Of a DNA stretch of 64,000 bases, positions 26,227-34,377 are shown one piece after another (positions within the stretch are counted from its first letter, which is position 1; every line of letters starts with the position of its first letter). The DNA is from Firmicutes bacterium HGW-Firmicutes-1 (GTDB taxonomy: Bacteria > Bacillota > Clostridia > Lachnospirales > Vallitaleaceae). The stretch lies in the NCBI GenBank assembly GCA_002841625.1, contig PHAG01000012.1, forward strand, positions 56,653 through 120,652. Direction: 5' to 3'. The notes beneath the pieces are model-generated. The model was not told the origin of the DNA, ran no database searches, and saw only the letters and a list, made by a program, of their open reading frames with translations. The position numbers were made by a program, and so were the translations under genes.

Positions 26227-27228
26227 ATGAGAGATATATTAGGGATCAACCAGATTTTAGACAGGACGTATTTCCTGTATCAGAAAAATATAAAAAGCTT
26301 TCTGGGCTATACCGCCGTGATGTTAATGTTATGTGCCATAATGATGTATGGTATATTTTTTGTCATTAGCATTATTTTTGTTATTATTTTTATAATTGGC
26401 ATCGCAATTACTGGAAGTGGTTCAGGAAATATATTGGCTGGATCTATGGGTTCTTTCAATAATGCAATCGTATGGGCAATAGTTATATATGTGGGCATAA
26501 TTGTTATCATGATATTTGCATCCTCTGTTATGAAATTGATAGCAGCTGGTCCTGTGAATGCAGTTGAAGCAGCTAGGAACAGGAATAAGATTACCTTTGG
26601 CGAAATGTTCACCTATAGTTTTAAGAAGATGCTTTATGTGATTACTTCTACCCTGGCATATTATATTGTTTTGTGTGGTATTGCAATTATAGGTGTTGCA
26701 ATCTATTTGCTGAATTTTGTAGCATGGCTTCAAAACGCATCAATAGAAATGAATATTATAGTTGGAGCATTTATTGGATTCATTGTATGCATTGTTAGCC
26801 TTTGGTTTGGAGTGAAGGGTGCCTTTTATTTACAAGTTGCGCTTTGTGAGAAAAAGCATTTCTTTCGTGCGATTACTGGTAGCTTTCGGTTGGTAAAGGG
26901 CCAGTTTATAAGAACTTTTGGTAATTTATTCAGTGTTATCTTGTCTTATTTTGTAGTCTATCTTAGTTTAGGTGGATTGATATCCTTGATCGTCAATTTT
27001 TTGCCAATGCTACTACAAGATAGAGAAGGTACTGGTATTTTTGCAGTTGTTATCCTTATTCAAATGGCTATGATGCTATTTCAATTTGTCTTAAGCATCG
27101 TTATTACACCGATACAATATATTGCAGTACCACTCATTTACTTTAATGAACGTAATAGGAAATATGGAGATGATTTGCATTATAAAATAGATAAACTTAT
27201 TCATATCCAGAAATCAGTACTTAAATAG
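26227..27228 (+). CDS. multi-pass membrane protein, GPDPase-membrane-domain type
   Basis: This is a 333-residue protein with about six hydrophobic segments and an N-terminal cytoplasmic helix, ILGINQILDRTYFLYQKNIKSF, typical of the glycerophosphodiesterase-type membrane domain family. It has no catalytic domain. A longer frame begins with TTG at 26164, but GAGGGAGA sits six bases before ATG 26227, which is taken as the start. It is the first gene of a run of seven close-packed genes (through the SpoIIM-like protein) that recurs in Firmicutes and Actinobacteria. A role in assembling or supporting a membrane complex with the MoxR ATPase is inferred from that context. Confidence 0.75.
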   Translation: MRDILGINQILDRTYFLYQKNIKSFLGYTAVMLMLCAIMMYGIFFVISIIFVIIFIIGIAITGSGSGNILAGSMGSFNNAIVWAIVIYVGIIVIMIFASSVMKLIAAGPVNAVEAARNRNKITFGEMFTYSFKKMLYVITSTLAYYIVLCGIAIIGVAIYLLNFVAWLQNASIEMNIIVGAFIGFIVCIVSLWFGVKGAFYLQVALCEKKHFFRAITGSFRLVKGQFIRTFGNLFSVILSYFVVYLSLGGLISLIVNFLPMLLQDREGTGIFAVVILIQMAMMLFQFVLSIVITPIQYIAVPLIYFNERNRKYGDDLHYKIDKLIHIQKSVLK

Positions 27229-27255
27229 ATATAGAATTAGGGTGGAGGATTTGTC

Positions 27256-27882
27256 ATGGAAATGCCATCGTTTGAGGTTTTTAATGAAACAGTTGATCAA
27301 CTGTTGGGAACTCTAAAATACATAAAGTTTCATGAACTAATATTTAAGATCATTGCTAAAACATTAGAATTACTTGGGCGTTTTATTGGACGTATATTTG
27401 CAAATAAATCCGCTGCAGGTGCAACCTCAATGAGTGCCAAAATTATATTAGGCATTATACTAATAACAGTGATCATGATTGTTATTATTTTAATACTATT
27501 TTTTATTATACGAAAAAGACATAAACGGAAAATTAGGTCTATTTTAGGTGAGAAAATAAATAAGGACTCTACAGTGATTACTTTCTTAGATAAGAGCAAA
27601 GTTTATGAAGAAAAAGGTGAATATAGACAAGCCGTGAGACTTCGTTTTGTAGCAATTTTATTTTTCTTACATCAAGGTCACTTTTTATACCACGATAGCA
27701 CAATGACTGGTAAAGAAATGGTTGCTAAATTAAAAAAGGATAAGTTTACTGGTGTTCATGAATTTGAAAGGATTACTCAAAGGTTTAACACTATTTGGTA
27801 TGGGATGACTGAAATTGAAGAGGCAGAGTTTAAGATATGGTGTGAAGAAGAAAATTTTTTATGGCAGGGGGTAAAAAAATGA
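27256..27882 (+). CDS. DUF4129-family membrane protein
   Basis: This 208-residue protein has an N-terminal amphipathic part, one strong membrane helix near residues 64-87 (IILGIILITVIMIVIILILFFII) and a C-terminal cytoplasmic DUF4129-like domain: GEYRQAVRLRFVAILFFLHQ, then FNTIWYGMTEIEEAEF. DUF4129 occurs at the C-terminus of transglutaminase-like membrane proteins; here it is free-standing. GGAGG precedes the ATG. The stop codon overlaps the next start (ATGA), indicating translational coupling with the DUF4350 gene. Confidence 0.8.
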   Translation: MEMPSFEVFNETVDQLLGTLKYIKFHELIFKIIAKTLELLGRFIGRIFANKSAAGATSMSAKIILGIILITVIMIVIILILFFIIRKRHKRKIRSILGEKINKDSTVITFLDKSKVYEEKGEYRQAVRLRFVAILFFLHQGHFLYHDSTMTGKEMVAKLKKDKFTGVHEFERITQRFNTIWYGMTEIEEAEFKIWCEEENFLWQGVKK

Positions 27883-28931
27883 AAAAGAAGAAAACCCTAA
27901 CTGTTAAAAAAGCATTGCTCTATCTTTTTATTGTTATAATCGTAGGATTATATGTAGGCATTCAATTTCTAAAAAGCAATAAAACCCCAAATTCTTTTAG
28001 TAACACAGGATACTTTGGCAATTCCTTATATTATGATACCTTAAAAGAGCTTGGTTATGAGGTTTCTATTGAAATTAAGCCGATAGAAAATATAAATACA
28101 AAAGGTCTTGTAGTACTAAATGTAGCATCGGAGCTCAACACCCTAAACGAAAAGGATTATGAAAAAATATTTAAGTATGTAAAAAGTGGTGGAAGGATGT
28201 TAGTGCTATTTTCTAGTTCTGATTACATGAATGTTGATCATTCTCAATTTGAGGAATTGACTGAAGCTGAAGATGAGAATGCTGGACAAATCTATAGCAA
28301 ATGGATTTCAGAGGCAAATGGAGTACTTATGTATGGAAGTATTTATTCAACAAATAATGCTGCTGTTAAAACAGATAGACAAATAGCTTATACTACTTTG
28401 ATGATGCTTCATCCTTATATTGAAAAAGACGGTGTTGTATTTAACGAATACTATCTCTACGTGAGTGAGGGGAAAAGATCATTGTGGAGTGAAATACCTC
28501 AAGGCCTGAAGTTTACTATTTATCAAATTATAGTAGTGTTATTTCTATTTATTGGGTATAAGGGAAGGCGTTTCGGAGCACCTAAAATTCTATATGAAGA
28601 GGTTGAGCCAGATGAGCACCAGTATGCTAAGGCTGTAGGAGGCTTATATTATCGAGGCGGACATTATGAGGTACTTATTGCTTCATACTATAAGAACTTC
28701 ATAAGCAAGGTCTATCACAAGCATTTATTGTATTCTGATCTTAATGAAGAAAATTGGATTACTGCATTTCAAAATGATAAGGAATTTAAAATAGCAAAAA
28801 AAGTGCATTCTTTTATGAAGCAGTATCAGCAGGGTGAGTTTAAGCAACTATCCAAGAAAAGAATGAAAAGTAAGATTAAGGAATTTTTAATTCACATACA
28901 AACTTTAGAAAAAAGTTTAGATCAAAAATAA
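27879..28931 (+). CDS. DUF4350-family membrane protein
   Basis: This 350-residue protein has an N-terminal membrane anchor (ALLYLFIVIIVGLYVGIQFL) and an extracytoplasmic alpha/beta domain resembling the DUF4350 fold (YYDTLKELGYEV, GLVVLNVA, YVKSGGRMLVLF). A second helix near 215-235 (FTIYQIIVVLFLFIGYKG) leads to a basic cytoplasmic tail. The frame opens at 27861, but AGGGGG lies inside that extension and the ATG at 27879 fits, overlapping the previous stop by four bases. In this conserved cluster DUF4350 always accompanies DUF4129 and MoxR. Its biochemical role is unknown. Confidence 0.8.
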   Translation: MKKKKTLTVKKALLYLFIVIIVGLYVGIQFLKSNKTPNSFSNTGYFGNSLYYDTLKELGYEVSIEIKPIENINTKGLVVLNVASELNTLNEKDYEKIFKYVKSGGRMLVLFSSSDYMNVDHSQFEELTEAEDENAGQIYSKWISEANGVLMYGSIYSTNNAAVKTDRQIAYTTLMMLHPYIEKDGVVFNEYYLYVSEGKRSLWSEIPQGLKFTIYQIIVVLFLFIGYKGRRFGAPKILYEEVEPDEHQYAKAVGGLYYRGGHYEVLIASYYKNFISKVYHKHLLYSDLNEENWITAFQNDKEFKIAKKVHSFMKQYQQGEFKQLSKKRMKSKIKEFLIHIQTLEKSLDQK

Positions 28932-28952
28932 AGAGTGGAGGATGTTAGAGAG

Positions 28953-29912
28953 ATGGATATTCAAAATGTAAAAAAAATTTATGATGAAGTTCGAAATGAA
29001 GTGAAAAAGGTGATTATTGAGCAGGATAAAATGATTGAGTATGCGATTATATCTTTTTTTTGCGGAGGACACATATTAATAGAAGGTGTTCCAGGACTCG
29101 GTAAAACTCTCTTTATCAAAGCATTAACAGATAGTATGAATATGTCAAGCAATCGTATTCAATTTACACCAGATATGATGCCAGCAGACGTTGTAGGAAC
29201 AAAAATATATAATATGCAATCACAGACTTTTGAGCTTAGAAAGGGTCCTATCTTTGCGAATTTAATTTTAGCGGATGAAATTAATAGAACACCCCCAAAA
29301 ACACAAGCTGGTTTACTCGAAGCAATGCAAGAGGAATCTGTTTCAATTGATGGTGTTACCATGGAGCTACCGCAGCCTTTTATGGTCATGGCGACTCAAA
29401 ATCCTATTGAATTTGAAGGAACTTACTCCTTACCAGAAGCACTTATTGATCGGTTTTTATTTAAAATTCAAATTGATTATCCATCCTTAGGTGGAGAAGT
29501 AGAGTTGTTAAAACGTATGAATGATATTCATACAAGAAAATTAGACTCGAAAAATTGTGGAGTACAGTCTGTATGTAGGGAAGCTGATATTTTAGCAGTT
29601 AGAAATACAATTTCTGAGATTAAGCTTGAGACCTCCTTGTATAATTATATTGTTGAAATTGTTAGAGCTACTAGAAATCATAAAGTAATTGAGATAGGTA
29701 GTAGTCCAAGAGGTGGAATTGCAATTATGAATGCAGCCAAAGCCTATGCTGCTATTCAAGGAAGAGAATTTGTGCTACCTGAGGACATTAAGGAAGTAGC
29801 AATACCTGCACTTAATCATCGTATCATTCTGATTCCAGAAGCTGAGCTTGAGGGAATTCGTGTACAAAATGTTCTTACAGAAATATTGAATACGGTCAAG
29901 GTGCCAAGATAG
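28953..29912 (+). CDS. MoxR-family AAA+ ATPase
   Basis: This is an AAA+ chaperone-like ATPase, 319 residues. Walker A EGVPGLGKT is near residue 47, Walker B LILADEINRTPPKTQ near 108 and sensor 1 VMATQNPIEFEGTYSLPEA near 145, with a sensor 2 region containing GSSPRGG. Start choice: a GTG at 28935 overlaps the GTGGAGG ribosome site, so ATG 28953 is preferred. MoxR ATPases typically act with DUF58/von Willebrand-type partners to mature or insert metal cofactors or to regulate membrane complexes. The partner DUF58 gene follows after ten bases. Confidence 0.93.
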   Translation: MDIQNVKKIYDEVRNEVKKVIIEQDKMIEYAIISFFCGGHILIEGVPGLGKTLFIKALTDSMNMSSNRIQFTPDMMPADVVGTKIYNMQSQTFELRKGPIFANLILADEINRTPPKTQAGLLEAMQEESVSIDGVTMELPQPFMVMATQNPIEFEGTYSLPEALIDRFLFKIQIDYPSLGGEVELLKRMNDIHTRKLDSKNCGVQSVCREADILAVRNTISEIKLETSLYNYIVEIVRATRNHKVIEIGSSPRGGIAIMNAAKAYAAIQGREFVLPEDIKEVAIPALNHRIILIPEAELEGIRVQNVLTEILNTVKVPR

Positions 29913-29922
29913 GAGTGATCAT

Positions 29923-31224
29923 ATGCAACCAACAAAAAGGCTTATTTTCTTAGCGGCACTAGGTGTAATATTTACTGGACTAGGGGCTTTGATTTATTTG
30001 CATATTTTTATTTTCTTTTTCTATAATATCATGCTGCTTGCATTGATTTTAGTTGATTATAGAATTACGAAGGAATCCTTTGAAATAGTAAGAGACTATG
30101 ATCCAAAGCTGTCCTTATTTGCTGAAGAAGAGATGGGCTTTGTTGTATATAATAAAAGTAAATATCCACTCGCTCTTCGTATTAAAGATACGATACCTGA
30201 TTTTGCTTTTGAACTAGTTACTGATTATGCGATTGGTAAAGTAATGCCCCATGAAAAAGAGAGAATTTTTTATACCTTAAACCCTAAGAAAAGGGGTATC
30301 TATTCCTTCACAGAGATCTATGTTGCATACTTAAGTCGATTGAAGCTTATTAACAAACATGTGGTATATGAAATGAAGGCAGATATTAAGGTGTATCCCA
30401 ATATCAAAGATTTAAAAAAGTATCGTTTAATGGTATTTGGTGGGTACATAATGCGAGGTGGAAAAAAGATTTGGAATAAAAGAGGCGAAGGTATGGAGTT
30501 TGAAAGCCTTAGAGAATACATTTATGGCGATGCCTATAGTAAGATTAACTGGAAAGCAACAGCAAGTATGAACAAGCCAATTATCAATCAATTTGAGATT
30601 GAGAAGAACCAAGATGTCATAGCGCTCATTGATTCGGGTAGAGCCATGAGCTATGAGGTCAGAGGTTATAAAAAATTAGATTTAGCGATTAATACAGCAC
30701 TTATTTTATCTGATATTGCAAATAGTAGCGGAGACAAAAGTGGGTTAATGGTATTTAATACGGAGGTTCAACAATATGTGAAACCTGCGACCGGTGGACA
30801 ACATAGAAATAAGCTGCTTGAAGCGTTATATACAATTGACTATAGTAGAGAAACCTCAAATTTTGGAGAAGCGTTTACTTATCTAACACACCAACATAAA
30901 AAACGTAGTCTGATTTTTATGTTTACAGAATTTGAAACTTTGGATGAAGCCAATGAATATATGAAGGTGCTTCCTGAAATATCAAAGAGACATCTTGTGA
31001 TATTGTTTATGATGACCAAGGAAAAGGTAGTTGATTTATCCTCGTCTACTGCTATTTTAGATGAAGCGCTTTTTTTGAAGGGTGCAGCTCTTGAAATATT
31101 AGAAGAAAGAAAAAAAATAATAGCTAGCTTAAAACGTAGTGGTATTATGTGTGTAGAATGCTTGCCTGATTCTTTAACTACTGATGTGATCAACCACTAT
31201 ATTCAATTAAAGCGAAAATATTAG
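29923..31224 (+). CDS. DUF58 / von Willebrand A-like protein, MoxR partner
   Basis: This 433-residue protein has two N-terminal membrane helices (LIFLAALGVIFTGLGALIYL and HIFIFFFYNIMLLALILV), a beta-rich segment and the DUF58 signature GEGMEFESLREYIYGDAYS near residue 188. A von Willebrand A-like domain follows, whose metal site is degenerate (ALIDSGRAMS rather than DxSxS). AGGAG precedes the ATG. It sits directly downstream of the MoxR ATPase, the standard pairing. The molecular target is unknown. Confidence 0.9.
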   Translation: MQPTKRLIFLAALGVIFTGLGALIYLHIFIFFFYNIMLLALILVDYRITKESFEIVRDYDPKLSLFAEEEMGFVVYNKSKYPLALRIKDTIPDFAFELVTDYAIGKVMPHEKERIFYTLNPKKRGIYSFTEIYVAYLSRLKLINKHVVYEMKADIKVYPNIKDLKKYRLMVFGGYIMRGGKKIWNKRGEGMEFESLREYIYGDAYSKINWKATASMNKPIINQFEIEKNQDVIALIDSGRAMSYEVRGYKKLDLAINTALILSDIANSSGDKSGLMVFNTEVQQYVKPATGGQHRNKLLEALYTIDYSRETSNFGEAFTYLTHQHKKRSLIFMFTEFETLDEANEYMKVLPEISKRHLVILFMMTKEKVVDLSSSTAILDEALFLKGAALEILEERKKIIASLKRSGIMCVECLPDSLTTDVINHYIQLKRKY

Positions 31225-31235
31225 AGGGAGAAAAA

Positions 31236-31931
31236 ATGAATAAAACAATTAAAATTGTAACACCAGACAACGTTGAAATTGAATATACCTTAGCTTCTGT
31301 AGGAGTAAGAGCCGCGGCAGCAGGTATTGATTTATTAATTCATGGAACAGTTTTCCTTTTTGCAGCGATTATTGCTGCCATCGTACTAGTGGTGAATGAA
31401 GCTGACGAAGATACAATTCTCAAAATAATTGGAATTATGTTTTTGATTTATGGTGTTTTAAATTATGGTTATTATATTATTTGTGATATGTTAATGAAAG
31501 GACAGACCATTGGCAAAAAAGTTTATAAAATACGTATTATTAGAGATAATGGAGAGGGAATAACGATAGCACATGCTATGATTAGAGAATTCATTCGTGC
31601 AACCATAGATTTGGTTGGCGTTGGGTTTGTTCTTATTTTCTTGAGTAAAAAGAATAAAAGATTAGGTGATATGATGGCTTCAACGATTGTTGTTGAAGAA
31701 GAGAAAAGAACCCTAGCATATTTAGACCTAGTCTATAACACACTAGGTAAATATGATCTATCCAAAGAAGAAGCAACTCTTTTACAGGATTATTTTTCAA
31801 GGAAGGATGCCATGGAAGAAGCATCAAAAAATAGACTTCAAAAAAAATTAGTAGCTTACTTTGTCAAAAAATTAAATGTACAAGAGCATATATCAGATGA
31901 GGATGTTTTTTTGAAAAGCATTCTACAATAA
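31236..31931 (+). CDS. RDD-family membrane protein
   Basis: This 231-residue protein has an N-terminal RDD-type transmembrane domain of three helices (residues ~20-145; VGVRAAAAGIDLLIHG, GQTIGKKVYKIRII, KKNKRLGDMMASTIV). A further ~80 residues form a soluble, charged C-terminal region. RDD proteins are small membrane proteins, some implicated in ion or compatible-solute transport. In this gene cluster it always accompanies the SpoIIM-like protein. Normal ribosome site; ten bases after the DUF58 gene. Confidence 0.87.
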   Translation: MNKTIKIVTPDNVEIEYTLASVGVRAAAAGIDLLIHGTVFLFAAIIAAIVLVVNEADEDTILKIIGIMFLIYGVLNYGYYIICDMLMKGQTIGKKVYKIRIIRDNGEGITIAHAMIREFIRATIDLVGVGFVLIFLSKKNKRLGDMMASTIVVEEEKRTLAYLDLVYNTLGKYDLSKEEATLLQDYFSRKDAMEEASKNRLQKKLVAYFVKKLNVQEHISDEDVFLKSILQ

Positions 31932-31957
31932 TAGAGGATATATAATGGAGAGACAAA

Positions 31958-32914
31958 ATGGCAAGAGAAGAAACCTATATTAGCCAATATAAGCCCCAGT
32001 GGGAGCAGTTAGAAAACTACATTAAAACAATAGATAAAAAAGGTTATGGCAATTTATCTGCGAAAGAGTTAAAGGATTATTTAAACCTTATGAAAAGGGT
32101 TAGTCATCATTTAGCTTATTCAAGAACTCATTTTACTGGAAGTCCTCTTTGTCAATATTTAAATGATTTATCCGTCAGAGCTCATAATCACTTATATGTT
32201 GTCAAGAAGTCAAACTTAAAAGAGTTTAGCAACTACTTTGCTAACGGATTTGCAAAAAGGCTGAAGGATAACAAGCATTATATTATTGCAGCCTTTTTCA
32301 TTTTTATGTTTGGCTTTATCTTAAGTTATATTCTCGTTCAGAATGATGTCCAAAATGCTGGTTTTTTCTTGCCAGAAGAGTATATTCAACTAACAGATTG
32401 GGATCTTGCAGATAGTGAATGGGAAGAAGAACAATTTTTTTTCCTATCCAGTTACGTGACCATCAATAACATCGGCGTCTCCATCAAAGCCTTCGTATAT
32501 AGCATAACAGCAGGAATACTAACTACATATATCTTGTTTTTTAATGGAGCATTGTTAGGGGCATTAACCTCTTTGGTAACCCAAAATTCCTCTCATATTT
32601 TAAACTACTGGGCCCTTATATTACCCCACGGCATCATCGAATTATCCGCCATCTTCATTTCTGGAGGTGCAGGTCTAAAAGTAGGAAAATCCCTACTGAT
32701 TCCAGGCCAATATAAAAGAAAAGATGCCTTCATAAAAAGTGCAAAAGAAGCAGTCATGCTAATGCCCGGCATAATCCTCATGCTAATTATGGCAGGCCTA
32801 ATAGAAGGCTTTCTAACCCCAGCAAGACTTCCAATGCTCTACAAACTAATCTTCGCTGGCATCACAGCCATAGCCATGCTTTTATATATTATCATACCTA
32901 GAAAAGAGGCCTAG
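31958..32914 (+). CDS. SpoIIM-like (stage II sporulation protein M family) membrane protein
   Basis: This 318-residue membrane protein has an N-terminal soluble helical part (to ~105) followed by SpoIIM-type membrane helices. The family signature NNIGVSIKAFVYSITAGI is near residue 172, followed by FFNGALLGAL and LPHGIIELSAIFISGGAGL. It is much longer than the sporulation protein itself and belongs to the homologue found with RDD and MoxR genes, so a sporulation role should not be assumed. From about 32440 to the stop, codons switch abruptly to C endings and Leu codons from TTA to CTA, while purine-ending codons stay A. The first half looks like the rest of the genome. Confidence 0.88.
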   Translation: MAREETYISQYKPQWEQLENYIKTIDKKGYGNLSAKELKDYLNLMKRVSHHLAYSRTHFTGSPLCQYLNDLSVRAHNHLYVVKKSNLKEFSNYFANGFAKRLKDNKHYIIAAFFIFMFGFILSYILVQNDVQNAGFFLPEEYIQLTDWDLADSEWEEEQFFFLSSYVTINNIGVSIKAFVYSITAGILTTYILFFNGALLGALTSLVTQNSSHILNYWALILPHGIIELSAIFISGGAGLKVGKSLLIPGQYKRKDAFIKSAKEAVMLMPGIILMLIMAGLIEGFLTPARLPMLYKLIFAGITAIAMLLYIIIPRKEA

Positions 32915-32934
32915 ATAATCTGAAGAATTCATCA

Positions 32935-32965
32935 GACTGTCGACAAAAGCATTTTTTCTGATAAG
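32935..32965 (+). repeat. 31-base repeat, copy 1 (left part of palindrome 1)
   Basis: It matches 63970-64000 in the same orientation with one mismatch (C/T at the tenth base). It includes the outer left arm of palindrome 1. Only the left part of copy 2 is inside the window. Confidence 0.9.
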
Positions 32966-33080
32966 TGTGTACTCATGAAAGGCAGTAAGTGTTCATTTTT
33001 CTGGCCTTTCCCTTCGGCCGGTCCGGCGAAAAATGAACACTTACTGCCTTTCATATTAATCTAGAAGAAAAAATGCTTTT
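32945..33080. repeat. long palindrome 1 (nested arms of 15 and 27 bases)
   Basis: The outer arms 32945-32959 and 33066-33080 are perfect complements over 15 bases. The inner arms 32975-33001 and 33028-33054 are perfect complements over 27 bases. Between them are an unpaired asymmetric segment and a 26-base G/C-rich loop containing a GGCC/GGCC mini-stem. It could act as a strong terminator for both convergent genes, but it is far longer than needed. Confidence 0.9.
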
Positions 33081-33239
33081 ATCTCTGTTTCGTAAATAGA
33101 GAATTAATTTGTCAACAATCTGAATAAAGATTTCTTGTCTATATTGCAAGAAGACGACATTACGAAAGTCGTATAATTCAATTAAGTAAAACATAAAAAT
33201 TACAGAGACAAAGTAATTACAACTAATTTCCATTACAGA

Positions 33240-33350
33240 GACAAAGAGGTTATACTATGTGTTTGACAGCGAGCAGGATTGCGAGCGGCGCGACTGACCC
33301 GCATGGATGCGGGTTGGAGCGAAAAAAACACATAGTATAACCTCTTTGTC
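33240..33350. repeat. long palindrome 2 (25-base arms, G/C-rich loop)
   Basis: Perfect 25-base arms 33240-33264 and 33326-33350 enclose a 61-base G/C-rich loop, which itself holds ACCCGCAT/ATGCGGGT (33297-33304 and 33307-33314). The loop composition is unlike the AT-rich surroundings. Confidence 0.9.
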
Positions 33351-33411
33351 GACAACGATAGTTATCCTAAAATGCATATATCGATAACTACCATTCATTC
33401 CCCTCAATAAC

Positions 33412-34377
33412 CTATGATGTCTTTTTGATTTTATGGAGCCACTTCCCACAACGATCACCATAATACCCAATAATCACCCCATTTTCCTCAATAGCAACCA
33501 CCTCACACCGATTACTACATCCCTCACACTCAAACCCTCGAGTCGACAAATGAGCAGCCTCTAAATCAAACCCTTTAAATTGGGTAACCCCCTTGCTTCG
33601 TTCCACTTCTTCCTTGGCTAAAACTGCCGCACCAATTGCACCCATAACATTATAATGCTCCGGCACGATAACCTCTTGAGCTAACGCTTCTTCAAAAGCC
33701 TTTCTAATCCCTATATTAGCAGCAACCCCTCCTTGAAAAAAGATAGGCCCAACGATTTCTTTCCCTTTGGCAATATTACTCAAATAATTCCGAACCAATG
33801 CATCACACAACCCTTTCACAATCGATGGAGTATCATAACCCATTTGTTGCTTATGAATCATATCAGACTCAGCAAAAACAGCACATCTACCTGCAATTCT
33901 TACAATATGATTTGCTTTCAGTGCATAAGCTCCAAAGTCTTGAATAGGAATTCCTAATCTATGTGCCTGCCTATCTAAAAATGAGCCTGTACCAGCTGCA
34001 CAAACTGTATTCATTGCAAAATCAGTAACAATACCATCCTTCAGAATGATGATTTTAGAGTCTTGACCACCAATTTCTAAAATGGTTTTCACATATGGAT
34101 TTATATGAAGTGCAGCTACAGCATGAGCAGTAATTTCATTTTTAACACTATCAGCACCTACAACAGTACCAATAATTTTTCGTCCACTACCTGTTGTGCC
34201 TACTGCTTTAATTGCCTCATCCAAGTATTTTCCTTTTAATAGCTTTAAACCCTCTTGAACAGCTTTCATAGGTAACCCCTTAGTACTTAAGTACAGATGA
34301 TCTACCACTTCAAGCTCTTTGTTAAGAATAACAAAATCCGTACTTACAGATCCAATATCAATTCCTAAATAATACAT
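33412..34377 (-). CDS. acyl-CoA dehydratase activase (BadF/BcrA-type ATPase)
   Basis: This is an ASKHA-fold ATPase of 321 residues that, in characterised relatives, injects an electron into a 2-hydroxyacyl-CoA dehydratase with ATP hydrolysis. It shows the phosphate motif GIDIGSVSTDF at the N-terminus and the 4Fe-4S ligand cysteines in NTVCAAGTGSF and IAGRCAVFAESD. Adenosine motif GGVAANIGIRKAFEE is also present. A C-terminal cysteine cluster (ECEGCSNRCEV, GDRCGKW) is also seen in the large activase-related proteins. AAGGAGA precedes the start, which overlaps the upstream gene by 13 bases. The last ~130 codons are unusually rich in G-ending codons (GGG, GAG, GTG), matching the C excess on the plus strand around the palindromes. 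Confidence 0.9.
   Translation of the reverse strand: MYYLGIDIGSVSTDFVILNKELEVVDHLYLSTKGLPMKAVQEGLKLLKGKYLDEAIKAVGTTGSGRKIIGTVVGADSVKNEITAHAVAALHINPYVKTILEIGGQDSKIIILKDGIVTDFAMNTVCAAGTGSFLDRQAHRLGIPIQDFGAYALKANHIVRIAGRCAVFAESDMIHKQQMGYDTPSIVKGLCDALVRNYLSNIAKGKEIVGPIFFQGGVAANIGIRKAFEEALAQEVIVPEHYNVMGAIGAAVLAKEEVERSKGVTQFKGFDLEAAHLSTRGFECEGCSNRCEVVAIEENGVIIGYYGDRCGKWLHKIKKTS

Larger units (their letters stand above)
32915..33411. other. gene-free block containing two long palindromes, between convergent genes
   Basis: About 500 bases lie between the SpoIIM-like gene and the activase gene, which converge here. No credible coding frame is seen. The block holds palindrome 1 (32945-33080), a duplicated 15-base string (33199-33213 and 33232-33246), palindrome 2 (33240-33350), and a small inverted repeat TAGTTATC/GATAACTA around 33359-33389. 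The 9-mer TGTCGACAA occurs near both ends (32938-32946 and 33347-33355). Confidence 0.85.

Noticed and set aside
31958..32914. Horizontal acquisition as the explanation for the C-rich 3' half of the SpoIIM-like gene
   Set aside because: The codon change starts mid-gene, crosses into the opposite-strand neighbour with complementary codon effects and recurs at the other repeat copy. Foreign origin of a gene would not follow one physical strand.
31958..32914. Calling the SpoIIM-like gene spoIIM
   Set aside because: It is about 100 residues longer than the sporulation protein, lies in the MoxR/RDD cluster and shows no link to sporulation genes here.
32945..33350. Integron attC sites or a retron msr-msd region
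   Set aside because: The palindromes have long perfect arms but none of the attC box sequences, no cassettes and no integrase. No reverse transcriptase gene lies anywhere in the window, so a retron cannot be supported.
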